Source: Nemopilema nomurai (taxonomy: Eukaryota > Cnidaria > Scyphozoa > Rhizostomeae > Rhizostomatidae). From it: a stretch of 64,000 nucleotides of DNA. Both the position numbers and the translations under genes were made by a program. Positions 12,809 through 26,070 of the stretch are shown here, piece after piece; positions within the stretch are counted from its first letter, which is position 1; every line of letters begins with the position of its first letter. The notes under the pieces were generated by a model that worked only from the letters and a program-made list of their open reading frames with translations, ran no database searches and was not told the DNA's origin. The stretch spans positions 2,953,809 through 3,017,808 of the forward strand of contig ML133388.1 in the NCBI GenBank assembly GCA_003864495.1, in the 5' to 3' direction.

Positions 12809-15800
12809 TTAAATCCCATCGTCCATGTCATCAATGTCAAGGTCCTAGGAGGACAAATTTCCGATTACACTTCAAGTAAGAGGTCTTTAAGAGAACATAT
12901 TTAGGGATATATTAATTTTAGTTCGCTTGAAAGGCAAATGGCATGGAAAATTTTAGCTCCCTTTTTTATCTGCTTTGGGTCCACGTTTATATTATGTGAT
13001 CCCAATCTTTCATCCTAATTGAATGTCAAGAAGGGGGTGTCCCTGTTAGTAGAAAATTAGCGTTGATTGGTGTTAGGAAGCTGGTATTGTTGAGTATTCT
13101 AGATAAATACTTACAACGTCTCCATCATCAACATCTTCGAAATTATCCAGGTCACTGTCGATATCAAGGTCCTAGGGATCAAACAAGATTGCTCGAGTGA
13201 AAAATGTCATGAACATTGCTGGGTAGAATTTTAATACAAATTTCGACTTTACTATCATTGAGGCAAAAATGCAACTGAAAACTTTTTCATCAACAAACAG
13301 GGGTTAGCGAGGTGTAGAATTCAACCGAAATGTTATGAGTGTGATAATTAATTGCATTTAATTGGCTAATTCTTTAGTAATGTTGTTGGCGCCGGTAAGG
13401 GTGTTTGCTGGCAACAGGGAAACAAGAACGAAACAGGCCGCAAAAGAGGCTTAGTGACAGGAGACATGAAGGTACGGACGGCAGCGAAGACTTGGAAAGG
13501 AGACTTGTAAATTCAAATGGGAGTTTGTTTGAAGATAAAATCGCTTTCAATGCAAACAAGAATCAACTTTAGATTTCTTCAACCAGGCCACTCCATGAGA
13601 GTTTTGATCTACAAACCGGGCTTTCTGATCGGTTTTCATCTGTAGCATCTTTCTCTTTCTCGTTGGTGCTTTCAATGTGTTGCTTTTCCAGTGTTCCAGA
13701 ATCCAAGATGTCTGGTACAGTTTCCTCTGGCCGCTGTAGACTTGGAATCGAAGGCTCTTGTTCCTCAGCTGCCTGGTCCCCTAGTCTTAGATTCTCTGCT
13801 GCCTCCTAAAAAACAGAGGTTCAGTTGTAAGACGTGAAATATTAGACTATTCTGGATCAATCAAAATGACGTCATATTCGCATTATCATAAACAGGGTGC
13901 CTCCGTAAAGACTACCAGCCGTAAGAATAAACTTTCTTTCCTTTTGGCTGTTAACGATACCAGAAATCTCTCTAGATGCAATTACATATGGGAATGTTCA
14001 TATAGTTGTCAACAGAAATGTGCGGGGGGACGTAACATTTGACAGAGGTGGGCAAGTATTCTGGAAAGCAACTGCATAATGTTGACAGTGACAACTTCGG
14101 AGAAGGAATACAAAGGAGCCAAATCTTCTTGGCGTCTTCGCTCGTCAGAGAAAAATGATGCTATGAAAAAGGTTAGATCTTCTAAAGACTTTACTTGAAT
14201 ACAAAAATTTATTAATATCGAGAAATTGAAGAAGCTACAAGCACTCTATCAAGCTCCAGACCTACCGCAATTTGATCAATGTCTACTCCACTCTCTTCTG
14301 CTTGACTAACTTCTTCAAAGATATTTCTGTCCAAGTTATTCTTAGGGAAAACAAAATCAACACATAAGCTTGAAATCGAAAGTATGTTATTGAGCTCGAA
14401 AGCATTCGATTGCATTCTTAACAAGCGTACATATCATTTGTAGTGATTGAAAATATTTAAAGGTGTTTGCCAAAATAGATTTTATCCAAACTAGATTCAT
14501 TTGATTTACTGGAAAAATAGACTCATTCGTTTGAAGACATGCATATAACATACCGGAAGATTTCTATATTCTGGCGCAGGAGGGAGATTCATTCTTTCAC
14601 TCTTCAAAAACTGGAAGTAGGAAAAATCATTTCATCAAAACACAAGTATCTAATGTGACACAAGGGTCAAAGTTCACTTTGGTGGCACAGAGACCAGAGA
14701 CAAAGGTGATGTAAGGAACCGTTGGTATCAAACAAATGGTGTAAACAGAACGTTAAGATATATTATAGATTTGACATTTAATTAAGTATTAACGATATCC
14801 AGAGTAAACTGAACAAGACTTTCTACCTGATGTAGAGGAGTGAGAAGTGACATTGAAATTAAAAAGGGCATAAATATAATCAAGATTTCTGGCACATCAA
14901 CCTTTACGTGACACTGAATGTTCACTATGCGGTTCGCCAATGACCTGACTTGGGCCCACAGTCAGAAGTCAGTGCAAATAGGCAAGGGTACCCTAACCCG
15001 GTATACTTAGTACATCCGTGTACTAAGATCTCTCTCTTAAACCATAAAACGACGCTCTATTTGTATGAATGTCTTAGATTATTACGCAAATTCTGAAATT
15101 AGAAACTATGTTTCTAGAATGTTCTCGATAAATAAAGATGCAATGATACAGAGATAGTTCATTAGAAGATGAATTCACTATAAAGTTCTTTACCACACCA
15201 ATTTTTGAACAGAGGCAGACGTCGATTTGACCTTCATAGGCAAAATCTACCTTAACAGTAATGTAGCAAATAAACTGGCATTGTTGTAGCATTACAAGTG
15301 ATAGGTTATGATTGGGGTGTGCAGAACGAGTCGATGCTAAGTTGCTACCAAGGGCATCACGCTAAATGCCATCGTTAGGCAATCTATAAGATTGAGTGTG
15401 AGAGGCTTACTCTCTGTAGTCTTCACAAAATGGATGATGCCACGAAGGCGACGCTATGCATGTATCTAGTTTATAAAACGTTTCTAAGTTTCTTCTCTGA
15501 TTGTCACATTTATTGCGATCGTCAGAAAAAGACAAATAGCAATCTATAGGTTGCAGATAAAACTACTGAATGCAAAGTAATTGGTAATGAAAACAAGACA
15601 TTTATCAAAAAGGCCTACTTGTTCTGCTTTGATAGCTTGCTGCAGGTCAGGGAATAGGTTCTCGTACTGGGTCGGATCTGCCAGTGAGTCTGCCGCCTTT
15701 TTATTCGTTTGCGCCAAGTCTTCTTTCCACATCTGCACAACTCTTGAGACCTGGCTCGGAAGGTATGTACGCGCAAGAAAGGCTGCTTCGGGCAGGCGGT

Positions 15801-18800
15801 TTGACTTGCACAGCAGCTCCAAACAGTCTTCCAATCTTCAAATAAAAAGAAGAAAGTTAACATGCGGGTGGAAACATGCAAGTGACATGACTGATCAGAT
15901 ATAGAAAATACAGATGATCCCTCAATCCCAAGCTAGCAACATTCTGGTAGAGAACTATTGTTAAGTCATTTGCAAGCAATCTAAAAGGCTCAGATGAGAC
16001 CAACAAAATAAGAGAATGCGGTAGGTTTCTAATGCCAGACAATGCTACATGTTTCTCCAAATGAGCCTACCTGCTACTAAAGGGGAAAAATAACTGACTC
16101 GCAATAATCCAACATCAACTAAACGTCTGCATTCAAGAATTAAATGGATCGATCCATTAAATTTTATGCTACAACAGCTGTTGAGCGACAATTGTTTGCT
16201 TGAGTGAAGTGGAATTACTTACCTTCCCAGCGAGAAGTAAGCCAAATAGGCTACATTGTATTTCCCGCACTTTTCAGCCTCTGTTGCCAGCTTCGACATC
16301 ATTTCGGCATCACAAGAGCAGCTAGCCAGCAACAAAAGGCCTGCGTAGTCCTGCGCCTTGAAGAGGCATTCCTGAGCCAACGGGAACTCGCACTGTTGGA
16401 TTGCCAGCTCCGCCAATTGCTTCCACTTATGCTCCGACTGAGGACAAAGATAAAAAGGCCTAGTCAAAACATTTATTGACATTTTTAATGGAAGGTAACA
16501 GCCGGTTTTAAAAAAGAGCAATTCTAGTCACAAATTCAGTAGGAATTCCCTCGACATGCAAGAATTAGGCTCTGTTTATATTTCATGAAAGATATGCACT
16601 GGATCAGCTCAAGAGGTACATCATAAAATGGCTATTATTATTAGATATTATGCTTTAAGGTCAAAGCGCACATAAAACTTGATTAAAAATGAATTCTAAA
16701 AACCAACATATCCTACTACATCAAATTCAAATAGAAGTCTGCAAATTAAGACACCTGCAGATTTTCAGTTGATATGCAGAAAAGAAAAGTTATCACATAA
16801 GATGAAAATATGAGTTCTGAAATACACAGATAAAGAAAGATGGGATAAAGTAGTATACTTATAAACATTCGTATAAATAACAAAACTCACATCAGACTCC
16901 ATGGCAATCTCATAGGCAATTTTCAAATCACCAATTTGCAATGATAGCTCGAATCTAAAAGAAAAGTGATAAAACATGCCATAGAGAGTTGACGGCCAAA
17001 AGCGAATCGGTACATCGGTCGAATCACACACAATCATACTAGAAATCAAAGCAAATCATGAGCAGATGTAGTCACGATGCAGTTCCATACCTGTGCTCTG
17101 GATCACAAGAAACAAGCAATGCTTGCTGTTTGAAACCCTGTTTCTCAAGGAAATGTGCAACACGGTTCCGCTGTTCCTTGGGGATCGTCGGAAGAACCTG
17201 GAAGAAGATCAAAGAGCCATGAAGTGTGTACCACATGACAAGAGTTTATTGTGAATTGCTTCGAATATGTACCCATACGCTTTAACGAAATACAAGCAAT
17301 GAAATATAAGCACAAATATTATGAGGTAAGGATTTGACTTCATCCAACAAAGAAATAATTACGAAGACATGAACACAATTAATATCTCACAATCCATGTA
17401 TATAATTGTTTTCGTCATCAGAACATATGATGGCTACTTACATCCTTTGCAGTGTCGAAATCTTTTCTCATTACAGCAGTTTGATACTCAAGGACTGAAA
17501 GCAGCAGTGAGTAACTGACAACATTCAACTCCTTGTCGGCCAAATACAGGCGATTGTCTTTCGGGATGTACCCAAGCAGATACATGTCCCTAAAAGCAGA
17601 ATGGGACATTACTGGAACCATTCCTCACAATTAAACATCGACAAAGACTCTTCGGACAGACAAAAAACAGGCTAGTCATTCGACCCGACCAGCCTGCAAT
17701 CTGCTTTGATAGAATAAGCAAACTGCTATCGTAGAAAGAAAATAGTCCTCTTTTACCAATGGCCTTAACGGGTGACGATTCTAGTCGGCTTGTAGCACGG
17801 ACTATTATCCACAACAACAACAAAACAACAACAACAACAAAACAACAACAACAACAACAACAACAAGACACCTTGTAGGAGAAGAGACGCCGACTTTACG
17901 CTGCTTTAAACAGGCATTACATACCGGTCCAAGTGAGAGATGGTGACAATTTCTCCACCGACGAAGTAGTTAAGACGATTTACTAAAAAAGAAAGCACAA
18001 TCAGATTTAAAAGAATGAAGAAAGATAGCTCATAAGCAACTATTTCAACAAAGCAACAAGCTTCTCCTGACATATTTCCAATATTGTAAATTTAAGTTCA
18101 TCAAAATCTAGATTAACTTTTACTGAAATATAAAAAGACTCAAACATCTCACTGAGGTTTTTTAACACACCAGTATCCAGTCAACATTCTTGTAAAGGGA
18201 TTCTCACCTGAGTTGGTGTAAATGAAACAGTCTCCTACCCAGACACCGGTCTTGACAACTTCTTCGATTTGAGAGAGAGGCTGTGAAGAAAGATCATTAC
18301 CATTATCAGTCTACGAAAGACGATAATGAGATTTGGCGATTGGTTTTCTGATCAGATGATCATATACAATTATATGATTTATACCGAGGCACGCCATGGT
18401 TCCTTGACACCAAACGATAGATAAATGCCCTCAGATTTTCATTTGTAATATTCACTCCGCACACAGTTCTTGCGCGATGCCTTCCATTATCATTCGGAAA
18501 GCATTGGCACTTATACCAGCACATGAGCACATGAACATTCGAAAGAACGAGGATCATACACAATGCAACAAAGAGGCAGTGAACAAAGAGAGCACTTATG
18601 AAACGATGACCAGCTGGGTGATTGTATAATGAAGTAAACGTCTTTTATTTTCTGTAGGTAATGTGAAGTACCTCGAAGGCGTCCTCTACTCCATCTTCAG
18701 TCATCAGCTCATCCTTATTTTCCATTGCTCTTGTGACTGCCTCCTGGCTGTACTTCAGAATAAAGTATGAATCTTCTGTCGATACACAGCAAAGCTCACC

Positions 18801-21800
18801 ACTGTCTGACCAGAAGACCTTCAAAGAAAACAACATCATAACTAATAGCAAAAAAAGACACATGATTAATATAGTGAAATACACGAAGAACTTGCACAAG
18901 TATGACGTTGCAACACTTTTTGACTATATAGAACATAAAACATAGAAGGCCACTTATGAATTCTGATAAACAAACAAACAAATACCACTAAAGACTCTTG
19001 AATTAACTAGCTATTAAGTGCACCAATTGTTAAGCACAAGGTTTTGACGAGTTTACATAGTGAACAGAGTTTACAAGAAACTTCAATAGTGAACAGCATA
19101 CCGGAGATGGAATATACATTCAAAAGTGCTCTGAAAGATTCCCAACCAAAGATACTATTTTTGATAAGCCCCTCTTTGAGCTCTCTGAAACTGAGGCCAT
19201 TCTTGAAACATATACAAACAGAATGGGACATGCAGAAGAACACACTGACTCTGTCCGTTGGTGAAAAGGTACCAAAACCTAGATACGCGAGATTGCGTTA
19301 TTATTGGATGGTACTCACGTTCTTTGGTTGGATCTCAATCCTTCTAACCAGCTCTGTGGATTCCCAATCATGGAACGAGAGTCCAGTAGGCGACCTTACA
19401 CCCAGCAGTGCTCCTCCGTAGATACCTGCATCAAAGAAAGATGAAGGAGCTGGTTTTACGGGAAGAGAGAAACTAGCCTGCAAGACGTACAGATTCGCTG
19501 CTAAACATGGCGCAAGGTCAACTCAGTTTTTAAAGTCAGAACGGTGATAAAATGGTAGAATGAAAAACTACAATAGCCAGGACTAAAGCACTGTTTCACC
19601 CAATGATACCCTGTTCTACTTGTTCAAAAGTTACAGCAAGAAAACAAGCTAGGGCAAAATGAATAGATGATAAAACCAATACAATAACAAATGCCACATA
19701 CTTTCAGCTCCAAAATCAGGTTTGAAAGACTTTCTCTCCTTGAAATTTTTGAAAAGCTTAACTTTGCTACCGTCCCGTGCTGCATATCTGAAATAAATTG
19801 CCATATGATACTTAGTAATTATTACATGCCATACTGATCAGTAATTATTACATGCCATACCATGCAATGCTATCCAGAAACAAAACGAAAAGAACTTGTA
19901 ATCTTGATTGACAAAAACCTCTGTCGATGAAGCATTAACAAAGCACTTTGAAAAGGTCCTGTGGTAAAGAGGTACATAGACATGTATAGGAATATAAAGG
20001 CCCCAGAAAAGGCTGCTTGCATTTACAGAAATAAGAATAAACAGCATTCACTTACTCTGATGAGTCGGCAGACCATACGAACTCCTGCGCAGCGCCAAAA
20101 CTCTTATTTCTCAGTGCCATTGCAGTGTAAATGATGTATTCTCCATCACCACATACAACAACAAATCGACCATTAGGATTGTGTGCCAAATTTTGTGGGT
20201 AGATTTCACAGGAGCCCATTTCTTTGATTGCAAGAGGCAGCCTCTCACCATCACTGACCTCAGCATCTGAAAAATATATAACATTTTCAATGATGACAAA
20301 TTGTTGCATTGATGGCGGGTCAAGCTGCATAATACTAGCTGCTTACAAGAGATAGCCGACCCTATTTGCTTGGAAAAAGTCTCTTTCATTTATCTACCTA
20401 CGAACAAATGATCTCTAAAAAGCGTTTTGAAGTCTGGTCACTCTGAAAATTTCCATCACCACAGATGGTTTGTTGCTGGGGAACTTCGGATAAAAATCGT
20501 CAAACATATTAAGCTATATTCAAATAAAACATTGAAAGGTTTGAATGACCTAAAGGGTTGTTGACTTTTGACCCAAATAAAGCACCTTTGGGCTGGCTAA
20601 AACTTAAGGTTAATGACAATGATTGGCCTTTATTGGCCAATAAAAGACCCAATGACAAATGCATTCAAATAAATCAACGTTCCTTGCTTAAAAAGTTCTT
20701 CAAGCCAAGCGAAATAGAAAAACTGTAAACTCAATAAGAAGTAGCTTATGGTGCTAACAACACTACGAACCTCCCAAATTCTTGAGGTTGGCTTGCAATA
20801 TTTCACTGTGCTTGGCAAAAATGATCTTTCCAGCGCTGTCCATGGAAACTGCAGGCTCTTCACGACCAAGCTACAACGCATGACACCGATAGGTCAACAA
20901 AATAAAAATACTGACTTAAACTGGTAAACCAAAGCAGATGATAAAAATCCGTATGGCCACTGCCAAAATGAAATCATTAAAAGTTTGAATATCCCTCAAG
21001 AAGAATGAATAAATGCAAACGGAGCACGAAGATCGAAACATTTATAAACAATCATAGAGGAACAAGATGGTTGGACCTGTTTTTAAATCGGCTCCATTTC
21101 GTGAGCGGATTTGCAATTTAAACTTACATTACCCAAGTTGATGGCATTGTAGATATTCGAATTTTAGACACGTGTAAAAAATCTAGCACCAAGAACTTTT
21201 GCGTCATGGTTACCGCAAATGTTGCAATTTGAATATTGTGTTGTGATCGCGAGAAACTGAGACAAAATGCTATTTGTGACATAGTGACAAGGCGAAGTTA
21301 CCTTGACCATGATGCTTCCTTCGTCGTAGCCAATGGCAACGTTGTTTGATCCCTTCATACTTGACATTGCCCAAACACGATCCATTCCGTAGTTTAGCGT
21401 GCTCTCAAGACGGTATGTGTTAGCGTGCCAGATACGAACAGTGCCTGAAATACAAAAAGGCACTCTCAAGCTATTCAATGATTGACAGTTAGTGAATCAC
21501 TATAGTGACATACAGTGACTTATAAATTTGATTTAAGTAAGATGTAGGACTCTGGCTAAAGGTTAAGAAAAAGCTATCAATTTTTTTTAAAAATTGATTA
21601 ATATCAAAAAGGTCAAGAAAAACATCACTTGCTGATATTCAATAGCAATAGTGACACTTATGTTACCTGAATATGTTTCATGTATATATATATATATAAA
21701 AACTCGAAAGAAAAACATACTCTTTCAAGAAGAGAGTCTGAATCTAGAGAAAACTTAAGTCTTGCAAGGAAAACATACACTATAAAAACAGAAACTTGAT

Positions 21801-24800
21801 CAAAAAGAGATGAAAGTGTCTGTCAAAAGAAGAACCTACCGTCTTCTGAGCCAGACATGATAACAGGCAGAGTAGGGTGAAACAAAACAGAAGAAACATT
21901 TTGAGCATGTCCTTCCAATGTTTGAACACAAGTTTTGTTCTGAAATCAAACATACAGCAATACAGTAACATGGAAAACAAAACACATTACTAGCCAGGAA
22001 ATGCTTTTTTGAATCCTACACATAGGTTTGCAACACAGAGAACATGCCTGCAGAGATTTTGATTGGCAGCAGGTGACCAACAAAATGCTAATCAGCAGAG
22101 CACCAGTGAATTTAAAGAGAAACACTTGGCGGTTAATGTTTCACAATAGAGAATTCAGTAGATGAATGCTTTAGAGAAGAACATTAGATAATTTGGAACT
22201 GACCTGGTAATCCCAAATTTTCACAGTTCTGTCATCTGCACCAGATACAAGATGGGGTTTGTCACCACCATGGAAGTAGTCAATACAATTCACTCCCTAA
22301 AGACAAAAATACACATCAATTGGTACCAAGAAATATGTTCAATATAATTATACATTGTAGTAGCTTATATGATATAAAGCACCATTTTCACAAAAACTTT
22401 CATCATAGGTTCTTAGAAATAACAACAGGCAAGAAGGCAATAATGATATGAAATAGCAGCAACATACTTTTTCGTGGCCTTCAAGTGTAAAGTTTGGTGA
22501 GGCAGATCCAAGTTGCCAAACCTGTTAAAAATGTATAATTAATATTACACATCAACGACTTACACTAAAGCAAATATTTTTGTACAGACATTGAACATTA
22601 ACTTTGCTTTTCAAAATACTATTACTGTATTTTCATCAAAATTCTGCAAAGATTCCAATTCATAAAAATCACTATATATCAGAGGAAGTATCATAAATTA
22701 TGTGCTTTTTAATTTGAAGGATGTTAAAAAAAATTCTGGTAGAGATGTTATACAGCAAGGCAAACACACTTAGACAGTAAACTTTTCAATATTTTACCTT
22801 GATTGTTCGGTCCAGTGAAGCACTAGCAAATTGGTTGTTGTCCTTCGGGTTTATCACAATTTGCATGACATAGTGAGTATGGCCTTCAAAGACCTATGGT
22901 TTGAAGAGAGATCTCTAATCAGAGATTTAAATTTGTGAAACATTTATGCATAACTAGATGCTTTATAAATACATGAAGAAAAAGTGTCAAACAGATGTCA
23001 AATTCAAGTCAAAAGACTTATCCATAAACAATTTGGAATTATTTTCAAATTGTATAAGCTATGATAGCTGAGTGATAAAAAAACTCCACTGCCTTGTCAG
23101 CTATACAAATTGAATCTTGGTTCATGGAAATCTCTTAGATATCTTTTTCTGAAAATGAGAATAACCTCTACCATAGTTGGACCATATTAAGTATGACAAC
23201 ATAATCTTACATGTCTTGTATGCTGATAAATATATCAGCCCCTAATTTCATAAATATATTTTTCAAAATTGGACAATCAGTACTAATTCTAGCCTTGTTA
23301 CTAAAATGGTTTCATACCTGAATACAAGCCCATTTCTTGTCCCAGTCCCAAAGCTTAATTGTCATGTCATCTAAAATGATACAAGAGGATACAAAATTAA
23401 AGTCTCGAAACAAGCAAGCAACAACAATATCTTGATGAACATGTTTTTACACAAATAACATAAGAAAAAATTGCTGTTGCAAACAACATCTATTAGTTAA
23501 ATTCAAATATTCACAGCAAGTTTCATAGTAGCTTATATCCCCATCTATCTGCAAAAGTCTTCTGGCATTTTCTATTTGGTTCAAAATGGTCAAAATAAAT
23601 ATCAAATTACATAAGAGTCAACTATAAAAACTAGGAATTAAAATAAACACAGACTCACCACTGCTACTGAGAAGATATGACTGTGATGGATGAACTTGCA
23701 ATGACCTCAAGTAGTCTGAATGTGCCTCAAAGCCATAAACCTACAAATCATAGAAAAAGTTGGTAATAGAAACATAATAGAAAAAAATCTAACAAAGTAC
23801 CTACATATATTCACAAACTCATCATACTGGCAAGTCATCAACCAACATTTCCACAAAAACCAAAAGACAGTTTATGAGTGTATATATAAAGTATATTTTG
23901 TGTAAAACTGTTAAATTTTTTAAACAGGGCATAAGCTTCAGAATAATATCATACCTTTTCAAGGGTGTTGTAATTGAAAATTTTGATCGTCATATCATCC
24001 TAAAAATTAAAAAAATGATTGTTATATATAATGAAATGGAAAATGTATATATAAAACAAGTACGACATAAACTGCTGATTTTCTGCTTTCTCGTTTCTCT
24101 TAGTTGAGTTTTTATGAAAAAGGAAAACATATGATTTCTTACCGATCCTGTAACAACCCAATTTTTTCTTGGAACAAACTTGCCAGCTCGCACTATAAAG
24201 TATTTGAATGAAGAAATTTACTACTACAAAGCTTGTCTTATATTTTATGGATATTGCAAACCAATTTCAATCTAAAAATTCAGAACAAATTTTGGTCAAA
24301 AATACATAAAAAAGGAACAGATTATTCAATATGAACTTCATATTTTTTTCCATTGGAGATTTGATGACAGAACTAAGATAGAACAAAGTTTACATTTACC
24401 TGCAAAAGAATGCTTAGGAATCTGTCTGCATATTTAAAATTAAAATAACAATAAAATAACTATGATTCTTTATAAATAGAATGTTAAAATTTAATTGAAG
24501 AGAAAAAGGACATTTTGAAACTTACCAAATGGCTCAAAATCGTTCAAAATTGAAAAATTTAATGAGACAAACATTATTTTTATAAATAATTCATGCATTG
24601 CACATGATAGGTCACAAGCTTTATACATGTGAAATCATAAAGATTATAAAATGCAATAAATCTAACTAAATTCAGTAAAAGACCTTACCTGGCAAGTCAG
24701 TAACCTCAAAGGACTTGATAAGTGTTTGGGATTCATGATTCCAAACGTGAACATTTCCATTATACAAACTTGCCAATAACCAAGGCTCAGTTGGATGGAG

Positions 24801-24954
24801 GTCAACACACTTCACCCGGTCTGACCTTGCAGACAATCGTCTCTGTAATTCCAATTAAAAGTGTCTTCAACAAAATTATTGCTTAACAAGATAACCTTGG
24901 TTATATGTATGCATGTCAAAACTCTTGATTCAAATCAGTATTTTAAGGCAACTT

Positions 24955-24985
<31 letters not shown>

Positions 24986-26019
24986 TCTAAGGCAACTTAT
25001 AAATTGATTATCATGGTTATGAAATGTCTCTTTTCCTGTTAAGTCTAACAAAACATTTCATGTTTCCAAGAACAAGTTAAATCAATTTTTTTTCTTATAC
25101 TAGTAACATAACAACAACTTAAAAATTTGGTGCTCTGTTGGTGATTTGAAAAAGTTGAGCCAAAAATGTACAATAAAGAAAGTCATCGAAGACAAAGCAT
25201 ATTCCTCCTTATAAAGAAATTCTTCATATTAGGGAAAAGCTTTCCAGAAAAATTGCAAGTTGCAGATAATTATGTATACTTTGCTTCACAGTTTTTACCA
25301 TATCTGATCTAGCTAAAATTCCTGTGCTTATTTGAAAGATAAGTTTTGTTTGAATATAATTCAATACATTTTCAGTTCTCAACTTTATGTTTTACTAATT
25401 CAAACTGGTCTTCCCAAAACGAATGACCTACACTACATTGTTAACATACGACTGAAGTACAGTACGATATTTCAGTGCATTAGAGTAAGTTTTGAAAGAA
25501 TAACAAAATCATCAACGACGAAGGAAGTAGTTTGGATAAACACATTCCAGTTCAATATTGATATAACATATAACTTAGATAGGTTAAGAATTCAGAAGCC
25601 CTACTTAAAAATTTATTAACTTTGTCAGAAATCTGGCTTACCTTAACATCTAGTCTCAGTGGCTGAAACAAAAAGAATCGCGAGATAAATCGAATATTTG
25701 GGCAATAATAACATATTAACAAAGATCCATCTAAAAACACAGAGTTTTCGAAATAATAACTCTTCGAAATAAAAACACACGAAGTATTGTAAAAGAGCAA
25801 TGAGATAAGATCTCTTTTACCTACAGGCTAGTTCTTGAAAAATCTACCATCTAGGAAAATAGTCTGTGGGCCTACACAACCAAAAAGCGATACTTTAGTA
25901 ATTACTTATCAATTGCATTAGATCTCCTACATTCAACGTTACTAAACATTGACCATTGCGAGTAAAAAGCATCAAAGTTAATTGCCAGTAGACAATTTTG
26001 AACTAAAAGAACATACCAT
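12809..26019 (-). CDS. COPB2: Coatomer subunit beta-prime (COPI coat), 29 coding exons, complete
   Basis: COPB2 is part of the COPI coat that buds Golgi vesicles and binds dilysine cargo tails through its WD40 propellers. Exons in transcript order: 26019-26017 (ATG only), 25662-25642, 24842-24689, 24192-24143, 23999-23955, 23740-23659, 23370-23318, 22893-22798, 22521-22468, 22296-22204, 21939-21840, 21444-21302, 20870-20771, 20266-20056, 19787-19702, 19425-19319, 18818-18672, 18280-18208, 17982-17925, 17589-17442, 17197-17091, 16954-16891, 16437-16223, 15835-15619, 14610-14554, 14340-14266, 13805-13617, 13171-13115, 12844-12809. Every junction is AG/GT and keeps frame, giving 946 aa (human is about 906). 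The N-terminus PLRLDVK and WD motifs such as KLWDWD, KIWDYQ and RIWHAN mark the first propeller (about 1-300). The second propeller is about 300-600 ([20 protein letters not shown]), the alpha-solenoid about 600-810 ([14 protein letters not shown]), and an acidic variable tail follows. The tail exons 25-29 are the least certain. The 3' end lies about 165 bp from the satellite. Confidence 0.97.
17811..17867. repeat. (AAC)n microsatellite in a COPB2 intron
   Basis: About 57 bases of AAC units with two AAAAC interruptions, lying in the intron between the COPB2 exons at 17925-17982 and 17442-17589. On the minus strand it reads as a poly-Cys frame, which is a low-complexity artefact. Confidence 0.95.
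24944..25001. repeat. (TA)n tract flanked by a 14-bp direct repeat
   Basis: An uninterrupted TA tract (about 24961-24985) is bracketed by two copies of TAAGGCAACTTATA, at 24944-24957 and 24988-25001. It lies in the COPB2 intron between exons 2 and 3. The arrangement could be a small duplication around a TA-rich insertion, or expansion inside a duplicated segment. Confidence 0.8.
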
Positions 26020-26058
26020 AACTGTTTATATTAGAAATTCCGTCTGCCTATTTTGTGG

Positions 26059-26070
26059 CAAAATGGCGGA
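26059..26070 (+). promoter_or_regulatory. YY1-like motif upstream of the COPB2 start codon
   Basis: The plus strand reads CAAAATGGCGGA about 40 bp upstream (in COPB2 orientation) of the COPB2 ATG. This fits the AAnATGGCGGC motif of YY1, which is common around transcription starts of animal housekeeping genes. It probably lies in the 5' UTR or at the core promoter. The motif is short, so this is a suggestion based on position and sequence only. Confidence 0.4.

Noticed and set aside
17590..17871. Poly-Cys open frame on the minus strand
   Set aside because: Translation of the (AAC)n microsatellite complement in a COPB2 intron.
19814..19860. Two tandem copies of AGTAATTATTACATGCCATAC in a COPB2 intron
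   Set aside because: A real 26-bp tandem duplication but small and intronic; no sign of function beyond local slippage.
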